64,000 nucleotides of DNA from Nostoc sp. PCC 7107. Its GTDB lineage: Bacteria; Cyanobacteriota; Cyanobacteriia; Cyanobacteriales; Nostocaceae. Shown one piece after another: positions 28,585-37,652 of the stretch (the first letter of the stretch is position 1; each line of letters begins with the position of its first letter). The position numbers were made by a program, and so were the translations under genes. The notes under the pieces were generated by a model. It was not told the DNA's origin. It did not search any database and saw nothing but the letters and a program-made list of their open reading frames with translations. The DNA is taken from contig NC_019676.1 in assembly GCF_000316625.1 (NCBI RefSeq), positions 6,032,501-6,096,500 of the forward strand. Reading direction: 5' to 3'.

Positions 28585-29298
28585 ATGGATTTATCCAACA
28601 TTACTACTCTACATAACTTAGAAGCAGCCTTCGGTGGTGAATCGATGGCGAACCGCAAGTATTTGTTTTTCGCTAAAGTTGCTAGTAAATTAGGATTTGC
28701 GGATTTAGCAAAACTTTTCCGTGAAACCGCAGAACAAGAAACCGAACACGCTTTTGCTCATTTTCAGTTGCTGCATCCAGAACTAGTGGTTGAAGATCCT
28801 GCGGCTTTAACTGATGAACAAAAAAAGCAAATTATCTCTCGTTGCTTATCTTTAGCAATTGAAGGAGAGACTTACGAATACACTACAATGTATCCTGAAT
28901 TTGCCGCCGCGGCACAAAGTGATAGGGACAATCCAGCCGCCGCCGAATTTCTCAAACAAGCACAAGAATCTGGCGAACACGCTGATACATTTCGAGAAGC
29001 CGCACACCGTTTTGGTTTGCTTAAATTTATCGAAAATTACCACGCCGATCGCTACACTGAAGCATTAGAAGTCTTAAATGGTGGGCAAGCTGTCGCCAAA
29101 GTAGCGAGTGATGATCCTCAAACGCGCAAATGGATTTGTCGTCAATGCAGTATGATTTACGATCCGGTGGCTGGCGATCCCGATTCGGGAATTGCACCTG
29201 GTACACCGTTTGAAGATATTCCTGATGATTGGCAATGTCCAATTTGTGGTGCTACCAAAAAGACTTTTAAACCACTAGAAGAAAAAGTTGCTGCTTAA
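28585..29298 (+). CDS. Rubrerythrin
   Basis: A 237-aa peroxide-scavenging non-haem iron protein. The ferritin-like four-helix domain carries the diiron ligands in [22 protein letters not shown] and SGEHAD (residues ~19-132). The C-terminal rubredoxin domain has Cys185, Cys188, Cys218 and Cys221 (WICRQCSM ... CPICG). It reduces H2O2 using electrons passed through the rubredoxin iron. In heterocystous cyanobacteria rubrerythrin protects nitrogenase-containing cells; whether that applies here is inference. It is followed by an inverted-repeat element that can serve as terminator. Confidence 0.96.
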   Translation: MDLSNITTLHNLEAAFGGESMANRKYLFFAKVASKLGFADLAKLFRETAEQETEHAFAHFQLLHPELVVEDPAALTDEQKKQIISRCLSLAIEGETYEYTTMYPEFAAAAQSDRDNPAAAEFLKQAQESGEHADTFREAAHRFGLLKFIENYHADRYTEALEVLNGGQAVAKVASDDPQTRKWICRQCSMIYDPVAGDPDSGIAPGTPFEDIPDDWQCPICGATKKTFKPLEEKVAA

Positions 29299-29307
29299 GA
29301 TATAAAG

Positions 29308-29410
29308 ATTAGAGACTAGTAGAGTCCGCCGTAAATAAGCACCCCATTTCAAATTGCCAAAAAGGTTCATATATAAGCTTTTTGACTTTACGGCGGTACT
29401 AGTCTCTAAT
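29308..29410. repeat. 103-bp element with 24-bp terminal inverted repeats (MITE-like)
   Basis: The ends are exact inverted repeats, ATTAGAGACTAGTA plus CCGCCGTAAA, with a 4-nt insertion (GAGT) in the left arm. An inner pair, CAAAAAG / CTTTTTG, continues the foldback. It has no coding capacity. Its position, 10 bp after rubrerythrin, means it also acts as a potential bidirectional terminator. Confidence 0.75.
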
Positions 29411-29509
29411 CCTTCGTCTCTGTTTCATCTGCAAAATTTAGTTAATAGAAAATTACAGTAAAATACTCAGCAACTGTAAAGTTCTTGCTTATCAATACTC
29501 GCTGTTACA

Positions 29510-29767
29510 CTATTTTTCAACTAACTCAGAATCAATGTAATCTTCTGTATGACTACACCCTTCACCCATTGAACGATCTCGGAATATTCGACAACAAGTA
29601 TGCTCATCGTCTACACTTGTTTTTTGATTTATGTCTGCGGGACGATGCGAATTTTCTTCTACAATTTTCCAAGTTGTGTTAATCACTTCTTGTGTATTTG
29701 TATATTTGCCTAATTCGCTGCGAAATTTATGTAGTTGCTCATCTTCAGGTGTTACCAAAATATTCAT
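29510..29767 (-). CDS. Hypothetical protein of 85 aa
   Basis: A small acidic protein (MNILVTPEDEQLHKFRSELG) with a Cys-containing C-terminal half (DEHTCCRIFRDRSMGEGCSH). It has no recognised domain and no membrane segment. It is isolated between rubrerythrin and a TPR gene. The coding nature is plausible but not proved; it could be a remnant. Confidence 0.45.
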   Translation of the reverse strand: MNILVTPEDEQLHKFRSELGKYTNTQEVINTTWKIVEENSHRPADINQKTSVDDEHTCCRIFRDRSMGEGCSHTEDYIDSELVEK

Positions 29768-30140
29768 TGGTTGAGTACCTCTGTTATCTGTTATAAAATT
29801 CTACTGCGTTTTGCTATTAATAACCTTTTGATTAACTATAGAAAACATAAATAAGTTGTTAACAAATCTATTTATTATCTGTTGCTTTTTCAATCTCTTG
29901 ACGAGCCAGTTGATAAATCAAATGGATTGTTATCTTACAACAAAATAAAAAGACCAATATTAAGAGATTTATACTGATTGTGGTTATGAGTAGGATTTTA
30001 CGCGTATTTCTGCTGTATTGTAGTCGCTCCTAGTTTATATTTACAACGACAATTGTGAAAATCCGCTGAAGTCAATTGATACAAAACAGCGCCCCATCCT
30101 AAAATTAGGGGACGGGAGTTTCACAGCCCATTAAACTTAG
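29768..30140. other. Intergenic region before the TPR gene
   Basis: 373 nt, AT-rich. Near the right end an imperfect inverted repeat (CCCCATCCTAAAATTAGGGG, ~30092-30111) lies just upstream of the TPR gene start. It could be a hairpin in the 5' UTR or the end of an old transposon. No gene was seen. Confidence 0.45.
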
Positions 30141-31970
30141 ATGAATGCTGACGACTTTTTTAACCAAGGGTTTAACAAAAATTTGCAAGGAGACTTTCAA
30201 GGAGCGATCGCAGATTATACGGAGGCTATTCAGCTAAAACCTAACTTTGCTGAAGCCTATTATAATCGCGGCAATATTTTTTATAGCTCACTCCGAGATT
30301 ATCGTGCAGCGATCGCCGATTTCCACAAGGCAATTCAACTTAAACCTAATTTTGCTGAAGCTTATCATAACCGAGGCAACACGCTTTACTCTCTAGCAGA
30401 TTATGAAGAAGCGATCGCTAATTATGAATGGGCATTAGCCATCAATCCCAAATTAGCAGAATCCCATCACGGTCGCGGAAATGTTTACTGTGCGTTAGGA
30501 GAGTATGATCGAGCGATCGCTGATTATCACCAAGCGATCGAGATTAATCCTGAATTAGTGACACATATAGATTTTGACATAGCGCGAGCTTTTCATTATC
30601 GGGGTGTAGCTCGCAGTGAAAATGGCGATTATCAAGGCGCATTAGCAGATTTTCAGCAAGCATTACAGTGGTATCCCCAATATGCTGCCGTTTACAGCAG
30701 TCGAGGGAATATTTTCCATATTTTAGAAGAATATGAGCAAGCGATCGCCGATCATGAACGAGCATTACAGCTAGATCCTCATTTAGTGGAGGCTTATCAT
30801 TATCGAGGTAATACTTGCTATGCTTTAGGCGACTATCCAGGTGCAATTGCTGATTATAATCGCGCCTTACAAATTAACCCACATTTTGCCCAGGCGTACT
30901 ACAATCGCGGACTTGTTCGTTCTTACCTCAAAGATTATCCAGCGGCGATCGCGGACTTTAACCAAGCTCTGCAATTAAATCCTGATGATGTGCAAGCATA
31001 CTACGAACGGGGATTAGTCCGGGCAACTTTAGGCGATTTTCCAGGTGCGATTACCGATTATGAACAAGCACTAGCAAAAAATCCGACTTTAGCTTTAGTC
31101 TACGGTTTTTTGGCTCATGCCCGTTGTCAGTTGGGTGACTATCAAGGCACAATCGCCGATAGCAATCACATATTGCAAATTCACCCCGAATATGCAGAAG
31201 GATACTGCGATCGCGCTACGGCTCGTCGTTGTTTAGGCGATTATCAAGGAGCAATTTTAGATTACAATCGTGCCTTGCAACTCCACCCTAATTTAGCTAC
31301 AGCATACTATGGTCGTGGTTTAGCCCGCGAAGCTCTGCAAGATTATCTCGCAGCAGTAGAAGAATACGCCCAAGCAATCAAAATCGATCCTGATTTTTCT
31401 CCAGCTTACTGTAACCGGGGTAATGCCCTCCGCCTTTTAGGTGCTGAACAAAGAGCTTTAGCTGATTACAATCAAGCCATCAAAATCAACCCCAGTTTAG
31501 TAGAGGCTTATTACAATCGGGGTTCCCTGCACTATGCTTTGCAAGACTATCATGGTGCAATTGCCGATTACACCACAGCTTTGCAAATTAACCCTAACTC
31601 AGCAGCATTTTACAGCGATCGCGCCAGTGCTTACTATGCTCTGCAAGATTATCAAAAGGCGATCGCCGATTATAATCAAGCCATTGTCCTTGACCCCAGT
31701 TTTGCCGAAGACTGGTATCATCGCGGACGTAGCCGTTTGCTATTGGGCGACTTACAAGGCGCATTAGCTGACTTAAACCAAGCCTTGCAACGTCAACCTC
31801 ATTGGGCTTCAGCTTATATGTTACGCGCTGATGTCTACCGCCAACTAGAAGATTTTCAAGGTGCGATCGCTGATTTTCAACAATCTGCCAACATCTATTA
31901 TCAAGAAGGAAACATTGAGTATTATCAACAAATGTTAACAGCGATCGCCCAACTAAAATCTAACGTCTAA
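30141..31970 (+). CDS. Tetratricopeptide-repeat protein (almost entirely TPR)
   Basis: A 609-aa soluble protein built of about sixteen or seventeen consecutive 34-residue TPR units, each with the pattern AYYNRG...DYxxAIADYxxALxLNP. It has no signal peptide, membrane helix or effector domain. TPR solenoids bind partner proteins; none is indicated by the neighbours. The gene is rich in HIP1 sites, many at the repeated 'ga-gcgatcgc-(c/t)gattat' positions encoding AIADY, so HIP1 spacing follows the TPR period. Confidence 0.93.
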   Translation: MNADDFFNQGFNKNLQGDFQGAIADYTEAIQLKPNFAEAYYNRGNIFYSSLRDYRAAIADFHKAIQLKPNFAEAYHNRGNTLYSLADYEEAIANYEWALAINPKLAESHHGRGNVYCALGEYDRAIADYHQAIEINPELVTHIDFDIARAFHYRGVARSENGDYQGALADFQQALQWYPQYAAVYSSRGNIFHILEEYEQAIADHERALQLDPHLVEAYHYRGNTCYALGDYPGAIADYNRALQINPHFAQAYYNRGLVRSYLKDYPAAIADFNQALQLNPDDVQAYYERGLVRATLGDFPGAITDYEQALAKNPTLALVYGFLAHARCQLGDYQGTIADSNHILQIHPEYAEGYCDRATARRCLGDYQGAILDYNRALQLHPNLATAYYGRGLAREALQDYLAAVEEYAQAIKIDPDFSPAYCNRGNALRLLGAEQRALADYNQAIKINPSLVEAYYNRGSLHYALQDYHGAIADYTTALQINPNSAAFYSDRASAYYALQDYQKAIADYNQAIVLDPSFAEDWYHRGRSRLLLGDLQGALADLNQALQRQPHWASAYMLRADVYRQLEDFQGAIADFQQSANIYYQEGNIEYYQQMLTAIAQLKSNV

Positions 31971-32474
31971 AGCGAGGAAATTTTCTCCTTAATTAGCTAG
32001 ATTGAGGCAATTTTTGCATAAAGTCTATGTTTATTTTGTAAATTACTGGTTTGACATAGATTTCTCAGCTATTATGATTGATTAGCGTATAGTTTTGTTG
32101 TTTTTTGGGAAAGGCGGAGAGCAGATATAAATCAAGCATCCGCCATTTATTTTTTCAAGTAATTTGACGAATCATAGCAATATCAAAACATCAAATACCC
32201 AGCTAGAGACTTGGAAAAAATGAGCTATCTTTCATACAAAATACTCGTGTAGTGTAATTCTTAATGTGAAAGGTGTAGCGATCGCTTTAACTTTCTCTTG
32301 CGATTCCTCATCATTACCAAAAGTCACACATAGACTATCAATTTCCTCGCTGGGTTGAAAGGAACTGCAAAAAGTCACAACCGCACAGTTAACATCAGTT
32401 ATTGTGGCAAATTGTCAACTCATGTGCGTTAAATTACTAAACAATAGTAATAGTCGTCGTTGAGCAGTTTGTTT
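31971..32474. other. Intergenic region with a possible coding remnant
   Basis: 504 nt. A minus-strand frame ending near 32240 reads like protein (FQPSEEIDSLCVTFGNDEE ... TLHEYFV, ~60 codons) but has no ATG and is closed by a stop upstream. It may be a decayed gene end. Nothing else was recognised. Confidence 0.35.
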
Positions 32475-32882
32475 ATGACTGAAAATGATCACAACGAGCA
32501 ATCCACAAGCCATGAGTTATCTTCACATTCCGGTGCGAGATACTGGGGTAACGTGGAGGTAATAGAAGAAGGTGATAACTATAGAATTAGTCGCGTGGAA
32601 ATTAAGCCCAGGCATGGCATTAAACCACAAATCCATTACCATCGCAATGAACATTGGGTTGTAGTATCTGGTGTTGCTAAGGTAACTTGTGGAGAAGCGG
32701 AAGTGTTGCTGAACCGCAATGAATCTACTTACGTTCCAGCCGCAACATTACATAAAGTAGAAAATCCTGGCTTAATTCCCTTAGTAATTTTAGAAATTCA
32801 AAACGGGGAATATTTGGGTGAGGATGACATAGAACGTCCTTATGACCTCAACTTAATCAAGCCAACATCTGAAAATAAGTGA
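32475..32882 (+). CDS. Cupin protein, C-terminal mannose-6-phosphate isomerase-like
   Basis: A 135-aa single-domain cupin from ATG 32475; a TTG at 32460 is an alternative. It shows the phosphomannose-isomerase type II signature ARYWGNVEVIEEG, then the metal-binding cupin motif IHYHRNEHWVVVSGVAKVTCG and the second motif VPAATLHKVENPG. In larger proteins this domain follows a GDP-mannose pyrophosphorylase; here it stands alone. It may isomerise mannose-6-phosphate or simply bind a sugar. No sugar genes are adjacent. Confidence 0.87.
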   Translation: MTENDHNEQSTSHELSSHSGARYWGNVEVIEEGDNYRISRVEIKPRHGIKPQIHYHRNEHWVVVSGVAKVTCGEAEVLLNRNESTYVPAATLHKVENPGLIPLVILEIQNGEYLGEDDIERPYDLNLIKPTSENK

Positions 32883-32945
32883 AGTGTATCAATGGTCAAG
32901 AGTTAATAGTCAAAAATTACTTTTAACTTTTGACTTTTGACTTTA

Positions 32946-33704
32946 TTAAAACCATCCTTCTTGTTCCAAAGTTTCAATTAGCTGTAAGCCACGAGGGTCG
33001 CCTACGCCGAGTAGTGAGGCTTTGGCATCTTCTCGCACGCCTAAATCTTTGTCTTCAGCAAAGGCTTGAATTAAAGCATCAATGGCTGTGGCATAAACAA
33101 TATTAGAGGGCAATTCTTTGCATAACTGTCCAATTGACCAGGCGCTATTACTCCGAACTGCGGAAATTGGGTCTTGGACTAAAGCTTCAATTAAAGGGGG
33201 AATTGCCCCAACAACGGCTTCGTAACCCACCTCGGCCATTTGTGCTAAAGCACTAGCCGACCACAAGCGTACAGCGGAAATATCTGTTCTTAAAGCATCT
33301 GCTAGGGGTGCTAAACAACGGCGATCGCGGCAATTACCCAACGCCCAAACTACGCCTTTACGGACATAGCCGTTCCAGTCGTGGTGGAATTGGGAAATTA
33401 ACGGTTCTACCGCTTCTGTACTAGGATTGCGGCCAATACTATATGCTGCACTCACTCGCACTAGGGGGCATGAATCCGTTAACAAGCGAATCAATAGGGG
33501 GGTAGCTCTTTCATCTTCAATATCACAAAAAGCACGCGCCGCCAACATTCTCTGCTGCGGTTGCGGATTTTCCAGAAGGGCTAACATCACTTCTGGATCT
33601 GGTTTTGCCACTTCTGACTCAGCAGTTAGTGGCTCCATTTTATCGAGAGGGCTTTCTAGCTCTACGTCAGGATCGAGTAGGCTGAGGTCATCGTCATCAT
33701 ACAT
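32946..33704 (-). CDS. HEAT-repeat protein
   Basis: A 252-aa protein. An acidic 40-residue N-terminus precedes about six HEAT/PBS-lyase-like helical repeats (e.g. RMLAARAFCDIEDERATPLLIRL, VRVSAAYSIGRNPSTEAVEPL, VRKGVVWALGNCRDRRCLAPL, VRSNSAWSIGQLC). The repeat style resembles the CpcE/CpcF phycobilin lyase superfamily, but no phycobilisome genes are nearby. A protein-binding scaffold role is safer than an enzymatic call. Confidence 0.88.
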   Translation of the reverse strand: MYDDDDLSLLDPDVELESPLDKMEPLTAESEVAKPDPEVMLALLENPQPQQRMLAARAFCDIEDERATPLLIRLLTDSCPLVRVSAAYSIGRNPSTEAVEPLISQFHHDWNGYVRKGVVWALGNCRDRRCLAPLADALRTDISAVRLWSASALAQMAEVGYEAVVGAIPPLIEALVQDPISAVRSNSAWSIGQLCKELPSNIVYATAIDALIQAFAEDKDLGVREDAKASLLGVGDPRGLQLIETLEQEGWF

Positions 33705-33946
33705 ACTTCATTTAAATGCCCAGCGGGATTTTCAGATAACCCCCCGTGCCAATAATTCTAAGCCTGATAGGTATTTGCTAAATTATTGTACACTTTATGT
33801 TCGACATGATTAGATTTGTTTGGGAAATAGGGAGTGGGGAGTTGGGAATGGTGAGTAGAACTAATGACTAATTGCTAACTGTCCCAAGTGTTTCAGAATT
33901 TTTAGCACTGCAAACAAATTGTTACGAGACTGCGATCGCCATGCTT

Positions 33947-34495
33947 CTAGCCATAGCTGTCACCGACGAAATAACCTGAAAGTTCTTTCAACATCCACAG
34001 AGATTGAGTTTGATAACCGAGTTGGTGGTAGAGATTTAAGGCGGGTTGGTTGGATTGAAAGACTTGTAAGCCAATTTGTTTATCGCCTCTTTTCATTGCC
34101 CAATTTTCTACATACTGCATCAAAGCTTTACCAATTCCTCGCCGTCGATATTCTGGAACGACGTAAAGCAGAAAAATATGAGCATGGCGATCACCATTAA
34201 CTTGATCTACTGCATTCCCCACCCAAAGACAAGCAACGGGAGACGCAGAAGAATTGAGTTGATTTATTTCCCCATTTTCCCCTGCACCCTTACCCCCCTG
34301 CACCCTTAATTCCACATCTACCCACCATAAAGGCGTATCTTTGGATAAATATTGCTCAACTGTGCGGGCGAGGTGGGCAAAATCTTGCTGGGGGAAACGC
34401 TCCTGGTAAGTGCTTTGCATGAACTTGACTAGGAGCGATCGCTCTAATGTAGAGCCACGACGAATCAAATACCCTGGTAGAAGTTGCTCAGACAC
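33947..34495 (-). CDS. GNAT-family N-acetyltransferase
   Basis: A ~182-aa protein with an N-terminal substrate domain and the GNAT core HAHIFLLYVVPEYRRRGIGKALMQYVENWA (Q/RxxGxG/A acetyl-CoA motif as RRRGIGKA), followed by LGYQTQSLWMLKEL. The start is placed at GTG 34495, directly after the stop of the small membrane gene (34497); a TTG at 34522 would overlap that gene. A Gly/Asn linker in the middle (GGKGAGENGEINQLNSS) looks like a lineage-specific insertion. Substrate unknown. Likely co-transcribed with the upstream 59-aa gene. Confidence 0.85.
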   Translation of the reverse strand: MSEQLLPGYLIRRGSTLERSLLVKFMQSTYQERFPQQDFAHLARTVEQYLSKDTPLWWVDVELRVQGGKGAGENGEINQLNSSASPVACLWVGNAVDQVNGDRHAHIFLLYVVPEYRRRGIGKALMQYVENWAMKRGDKQIGLQVFQSNQPALNLYHQLGYQTQSLWMLKELSGYFVGDSYG

Positions 34496-34496
34496 T

Positions 34497-34676
34497 TTAT
34501 TTGCTGAGGCTGAACAAATCAATAGTAGTAGCCGGCATAATCACACCAGTGCCTTCAATGGGTGCGGGTGCGGCCATATCGGAAGGTAAGAAGATGCGGG
34601 CGCTGGTTGCTACTAGAGCAACAATAAATACTAAAACTACTAGTAACGGGGCGATGTATTGACGAAATATAGCCAT
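34497..34676 (-). CDS. Small conserved membrane protein, 59 aa
   Basis: Begins MAIFRQYIAPLLVVLVFIVA at ATG 34676 and ends LFSLSK at 34497. One membrane helix (residues ~8-26) is followed by an Ala/Pro-rich exported segment. The codon use and clear TM segment support a real gene, and I recall near-identical small proteins in other cyanobacteria without an assigned function. Two bases separate its stop from the acetyltransferase start, so the two are translationally coupled. Confidence 0.7.
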   Translation of the reverse strand: MAIFRQYIAPLLVVLVFIVALVATSARIFLPSDMAAPAPIEGTGVIMPATTIDLFSLSK

Positions 34677-34694
34677 AAGTTTAGTGCTGAGTTG

Positions 34695-34727
34695 TGAGTG
34701 CTGAGTGCTGAGTGCTGAGTGCTGAGT
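34695..34727. repeat. Heptanucleotide tandem repeat (TGAGTGC x4.7)
   Basis: Four exact TGAGTGC units plus a partial fifth lie upstream of the 59-aa gene. STRR-type repeat. Confidence 0.8.
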
Positions 34728-34766
34728 TGAAGAATTTTCCCCTGCCTCTAACCTCTATTTTTAACC

Positions 34767-35171
34767 TTAACGCCGATCGCGTTCCAAATCATCAATGACT
34801 CGTTCACAGTACCAACTTTCTGGCATCCCTGGATAATTTTGCTTGGCCTGCTCAATTAAGCGTTCCGCTGTAACAGTGTCGCCATCTAATTTAGCAATCA
34901 GCTTGTTTTTGAGTTGAGTATCGGTGATGCGATCGTTAATCTCTGTCATAGACATATTTTCCGGCACAACTTGGGACTGTTCCCGGCGCAACTGCCAAAA
35001 TAGAACGTAATAAAGTGTCCCAAAAATTAAAATCAGGCTGAGTGTGCCAAAAAAAGTAAAGAGATTAAAAGTCAAGAATCCAAGCACTAACTGTGACAGG
35101 ACATAGCCAAGTAACAAACCTGTAAGTAAAAGAATAAATGTACCAATAACAACAATTACTTGGCTTCCCAT
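34767..35171 (-). CDS. Small membrane protein with cytoplasmic helical tail
   Basis: A 134-aa protein with two N-terminal membrane helices (VIVVIGTFILLLTGLLLGYVL and LFTFFGTLSLILIFGTLYYVLF) and a charged helical C-terminus (ITDTQLKNKLIAKLDGDTVTAERLIEQAK). It overlaps the end of the AmpG-like gene by 16 nt on the same strand, which indicates co-translation. Function unknown; the family seems restricted to cyanobacteria. Confidence 0.75.
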   Translation of the reverse strand: MGSQVIVVIGTFILLLTGLLLGYVLSQLVLGFLTFNLFTFFGTLSLILIFGTLYYVLFWQLRREQSQVVPENMSMTEINDRITDTQLKNKLIAKLDGDTVTAERLIEQAKQNYPGMPESWYCERVIDDLERDRR

Positions 35172-36667
35172 ACATCCTCATCTTCTTCCTCAAGTCCTGG
35201 TCTAGATATTACCACTGGCTTTTGATTCCAGGGCGCAACAAACGGTAAAAGTAACAATCCTGGTAAGGCTGCTACTAAGGTTAACAAGAAAAATACAGGC
35301 CAGCCGGTGGCTTTGGCCCAATCGCCTGCGGGTGCTGAAAGAACATCTCTACTAATCGCCATTAAGCTAGAAAATAATGCAAATTGAGTGGTTGTAAAAC
35401 GGTGATTGCAGAGGCTCATTAAAAATGCCACTGTAGCAACTGTGACTAATCCGGCGCTAAAGTTTTCGATATTTACTGCCAAGATTAATAACGAGAAATT
35501 TTTGCCAGCAACGGCTAAGGCATAATAACCCAAGTTGCTCAATAATTGCAGTATGCCAAATATCCATAAACCGCGATTTAGGTGAATTTTGGTTAAGATT
35601 ACGCCACCAGCTAATACACCAACAGTCGTGGCAAGAAAACCTATCCCAGCTTGAATTCCCCCAATTTCGGTTTTGGTAAAGTTAATTTCTCGCAAAAATA
35701 AATTAGCGGTGATACCTACTAAAGAATCACCCAGTTTATAAAGAATGATAAAAATCAGAATTACACTAGCTTGAGCGAAGCCAAAACGATGAAAAAATTC
35801 TTTAAACGGTAGAAAAATCGCCTCTTGTAAGTTTTGTGGGGCTTGGTTTTCTGGAGCCTCAGCAAGTAGCTCATCAGGCAATAATAAGGATGAAATTATC
35901 CAAGCGACGATCAAGCTTGCCAGTAGCCAATAAAATATGGGGAGAGCAATCAAGCCAGTAAAAACGCTTCCGAGTAAACCAGCTACTAAGGCCGTAATGA
36001 ATAGCACGAAGATCACATCTTTGGCAGATATCGGCGCAGTTTCTCGGTTATTAATGACCTGTGGTTCTCTGGGTGCAGATAAGGTGACAAGTATACTCCC
36101 CGCCATTAAAGCGGCCATGAGTAAGTAAACACCATTCCAAGGGAGGTGATCGGCTAATACCAAAGCTAGAGAACTGGTGACAAACAAAGCAACACGATAA
36201 CCCAGTACCCAAACAGATGCACCTGCTTCTGCTTCCAGGGGATTGAGGATATCAGTACGGTAGGCATCACCGGCGATGTCTTGGGTGGCGCTTAAAAAGG
36301 TGATAATTAGACAGTTGATTGCCAAAATTTGCAATACTTGGTCACTTTGGGAAGGCTGTTGAAGTGCGAGAGTAGCGATCGCAATTGTTAACCCAATTTG
36401 AGTCACAATTAACCAACCTCGTCTAGCACCCAAAAACGGCGGTACAAACCTATCTAACAAAGGCGACCACAAAAATTTTAAGGAATAAGGTAACGCCAAC
36501 AAACCAAATAAAGTAATTTTGCCGATATCAACCTTGGCATCTTGCATCCACACTTGCAATGTTCTACTAGTCAAGAACAAAGGCAATCCCGATGCAAAAC
36601 CCAGCAATAACAAAGCCCCCATCTTGCGACTTTGGACGGCTTGTCGCAATGCTTGGATTTCTCTCAT
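35156..36667 (-). CDS. AmpG-like MFS transporter (muropeptide permease family)
   Basis: A 503-aa integral membrane protein with about twelve to fourteen helices. It opens with the AmpG-like LLLGFASGLPLFLTSRTLQVWMQDAKVD, then LPYSLKFLWSPLLDRF and FLSATQDIAGDAYRTDIL, hallmarks of AmpG (import of anhydromuropeptides for cell-wall recycling). Cyanobacterial members may carry other substrates, so the name is by family only. The next gene overlaps its 3' end. Confidence 0.88.
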   Translation of the reverse strand: MREIQALRQAVQSRKMGALLLLGFASGLPLFLTSRTLQVWMQDAKVDIGKITLFGLLALPYSLKFLWSPLLDRFVPPFLGARRGWLIVTQIGLTIAIATLALQQPSQSDQVLQILAINCLIITFLSATQDIAGDAYRTDILNPLEAEAGASVWVLGYRVALFVTSSLALVLADHLPWNGVYLLMAALMAGSILVTLSAPREPQVINNRETAPISAKDVIFVLFITALVAGLLGSVFTGLIALPIFYWLLASLIVAWIISSLLLPDELLAEAPENQAPQNLQEAIFLPFKEFFHRFGFAQASVILIFIILYKLGDSLVGITANLFLREINFTKTEIGGIQAGIGFLATTVGVLAGGVILTKIHLNRGLWIFGILQLLSNLGYYALAVAGKNFSLLILAVNIENFSAGLVTVATVAFLMSLCNHRFTTTQFALFSSLMAISRDVLSAPAGDWAKATGWPVFFLLTLVAALPGLLLLPFVAPWNQKPVVISRPGLEEEDEDVWEAK

Positions 36668-36816
36668 CGTTTCAATATTCCTCTACTCACCTAAGCGAAT
36701 TGCAGTTATCTTGCCATAGTTACTGTGTCGTTTCATAATTTGACTAAAATAGTCAAGAATCAAAATTCAGTAAAAATTCTTATACATTTCGCTTAAAAGC
36801 ACTTGATATTTACTCT

Positions 36817-37404
36817 CTAATCAGCACTTTTCTGAAATTTTTTCGTGATAAAGAAGTCTTTAAACCTCCGCCAATTTGCTTTTACAACTTTCCATTGTTG
36901 TAGCAAATGCAGAATGATAAAAGACAAAAATGTATAGGCTATCCAAAAATGAATGCTTCTACCTAAGTCTACTAAACTAGAGTTTTTCGGGAAAAAATCG
37001 GGTAGCGTCAACCAAAAAAAATGTACATTGTTACTTTGATAAGAATTAGAAAAAAAGAAGCCACTGACAGGAACTGCAAACATCAATAAATAAAGCAAAG
37101 TATGCAGTGTGAATTTACGTGTCCATTCAGGAGTAAACCTTGGCAGATTTTTCGTGTATTTTCGCCACCATACCCGCAACAAAACTAAAATCCGCCAAGT
37201 CAGCAAAGCTACTACCAAAGCTCCGATTGATTTATGAAAATCATATAATTCTGATCTTAGGAAAGTTCCACGGGATAGACGCGCCATACCTGAACCAGTA
37301 GTAAATAAAACTAAATAACAGGCAGACATGATCCAATGTACAGACATGAGTTGCTTAAACGCAGAATTATTCCTAGCTTTCTTAACTGCTGATGTTAAAT
37401 TCAT
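36817..37404 (-). CDS. Cytochrome b561-like di-haem membrane protein
   Basis: A 195-aa four-helix protein. Candidate haem ligands are His23 (QLMSVHWIMSACYLVLF), a His in DFHKSIGALVVALLTWR, a His in FTLHTLLYLLMFAVPVSGF and one in IHFWIAYTFLSFIILHLLQQW. It belongs to the cytochrome b561 / Ni-hydrogenase b-type superfamily, which moves electrons across the membrane, often for superoxide or quinone redox. No partner dehydrogenase is adjacent. It probably runs alone. Confidence 0.88.
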   Translation of the reverse strand: MNLTSAVKKARNNSAFKQLMSVHWIMSACYLVLFTTGSGMARLSRGTFLRSELYDFHKSIGALVVALLTWRILVLLRVWWRKYTKNLPRFTPEWTRKFTLHTLLYLLMFAVPVSGFFFSNSYQSNNVHFFWLTLPDFFPKNSSLVDLGRSIHFWIAYTFLSFIILHLLQQWKVVKANWRRFKDFFITKKFQKSAD

Positions 37405-37652
37405 CTCAATACACCTGATGTTGTCATAGTTTTACCCTTATCCCCATCAATACCTGAACTAGTGATAGGTTGGCAAACCCAATGATATCTATCATATACT
37501 CAGAGAAATTTCTTCAACATGATACAAGGTATATGCACCCTGAGCAGCCATAACGTTTGATAGCAATTGTTGATATTTTAGGAACCTCAACGATTAAATC
37601 CTGACACTGCTAGAAATGTAATTACCCAGATTGAACGAGTTCGTGCGATTTC

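Noticed and set aside
30092-30111. Inverted repeat as IS200/IS605 end
   Set aside because: The hairpin resembles such ends but no TnpA or TnpB sequence or second end was found nearby.
30544-30846. Minus-strand 100-aa frame in the TPR gene
   Set aside because: Shadow of repeated TPR codons on the other strand.
32240-32430. Minus-strand ~60-codon open frame
   Set aside because: Reads plausibly but has no start codon and no recognised family; kept only as a possible remnant in the intergenic entry.
33427-33813. Plus-strand 128-aa frame over the HEAT gene
   Set aside because: Ser/Arg-rich composition and complete overlap with a well-supported gene.
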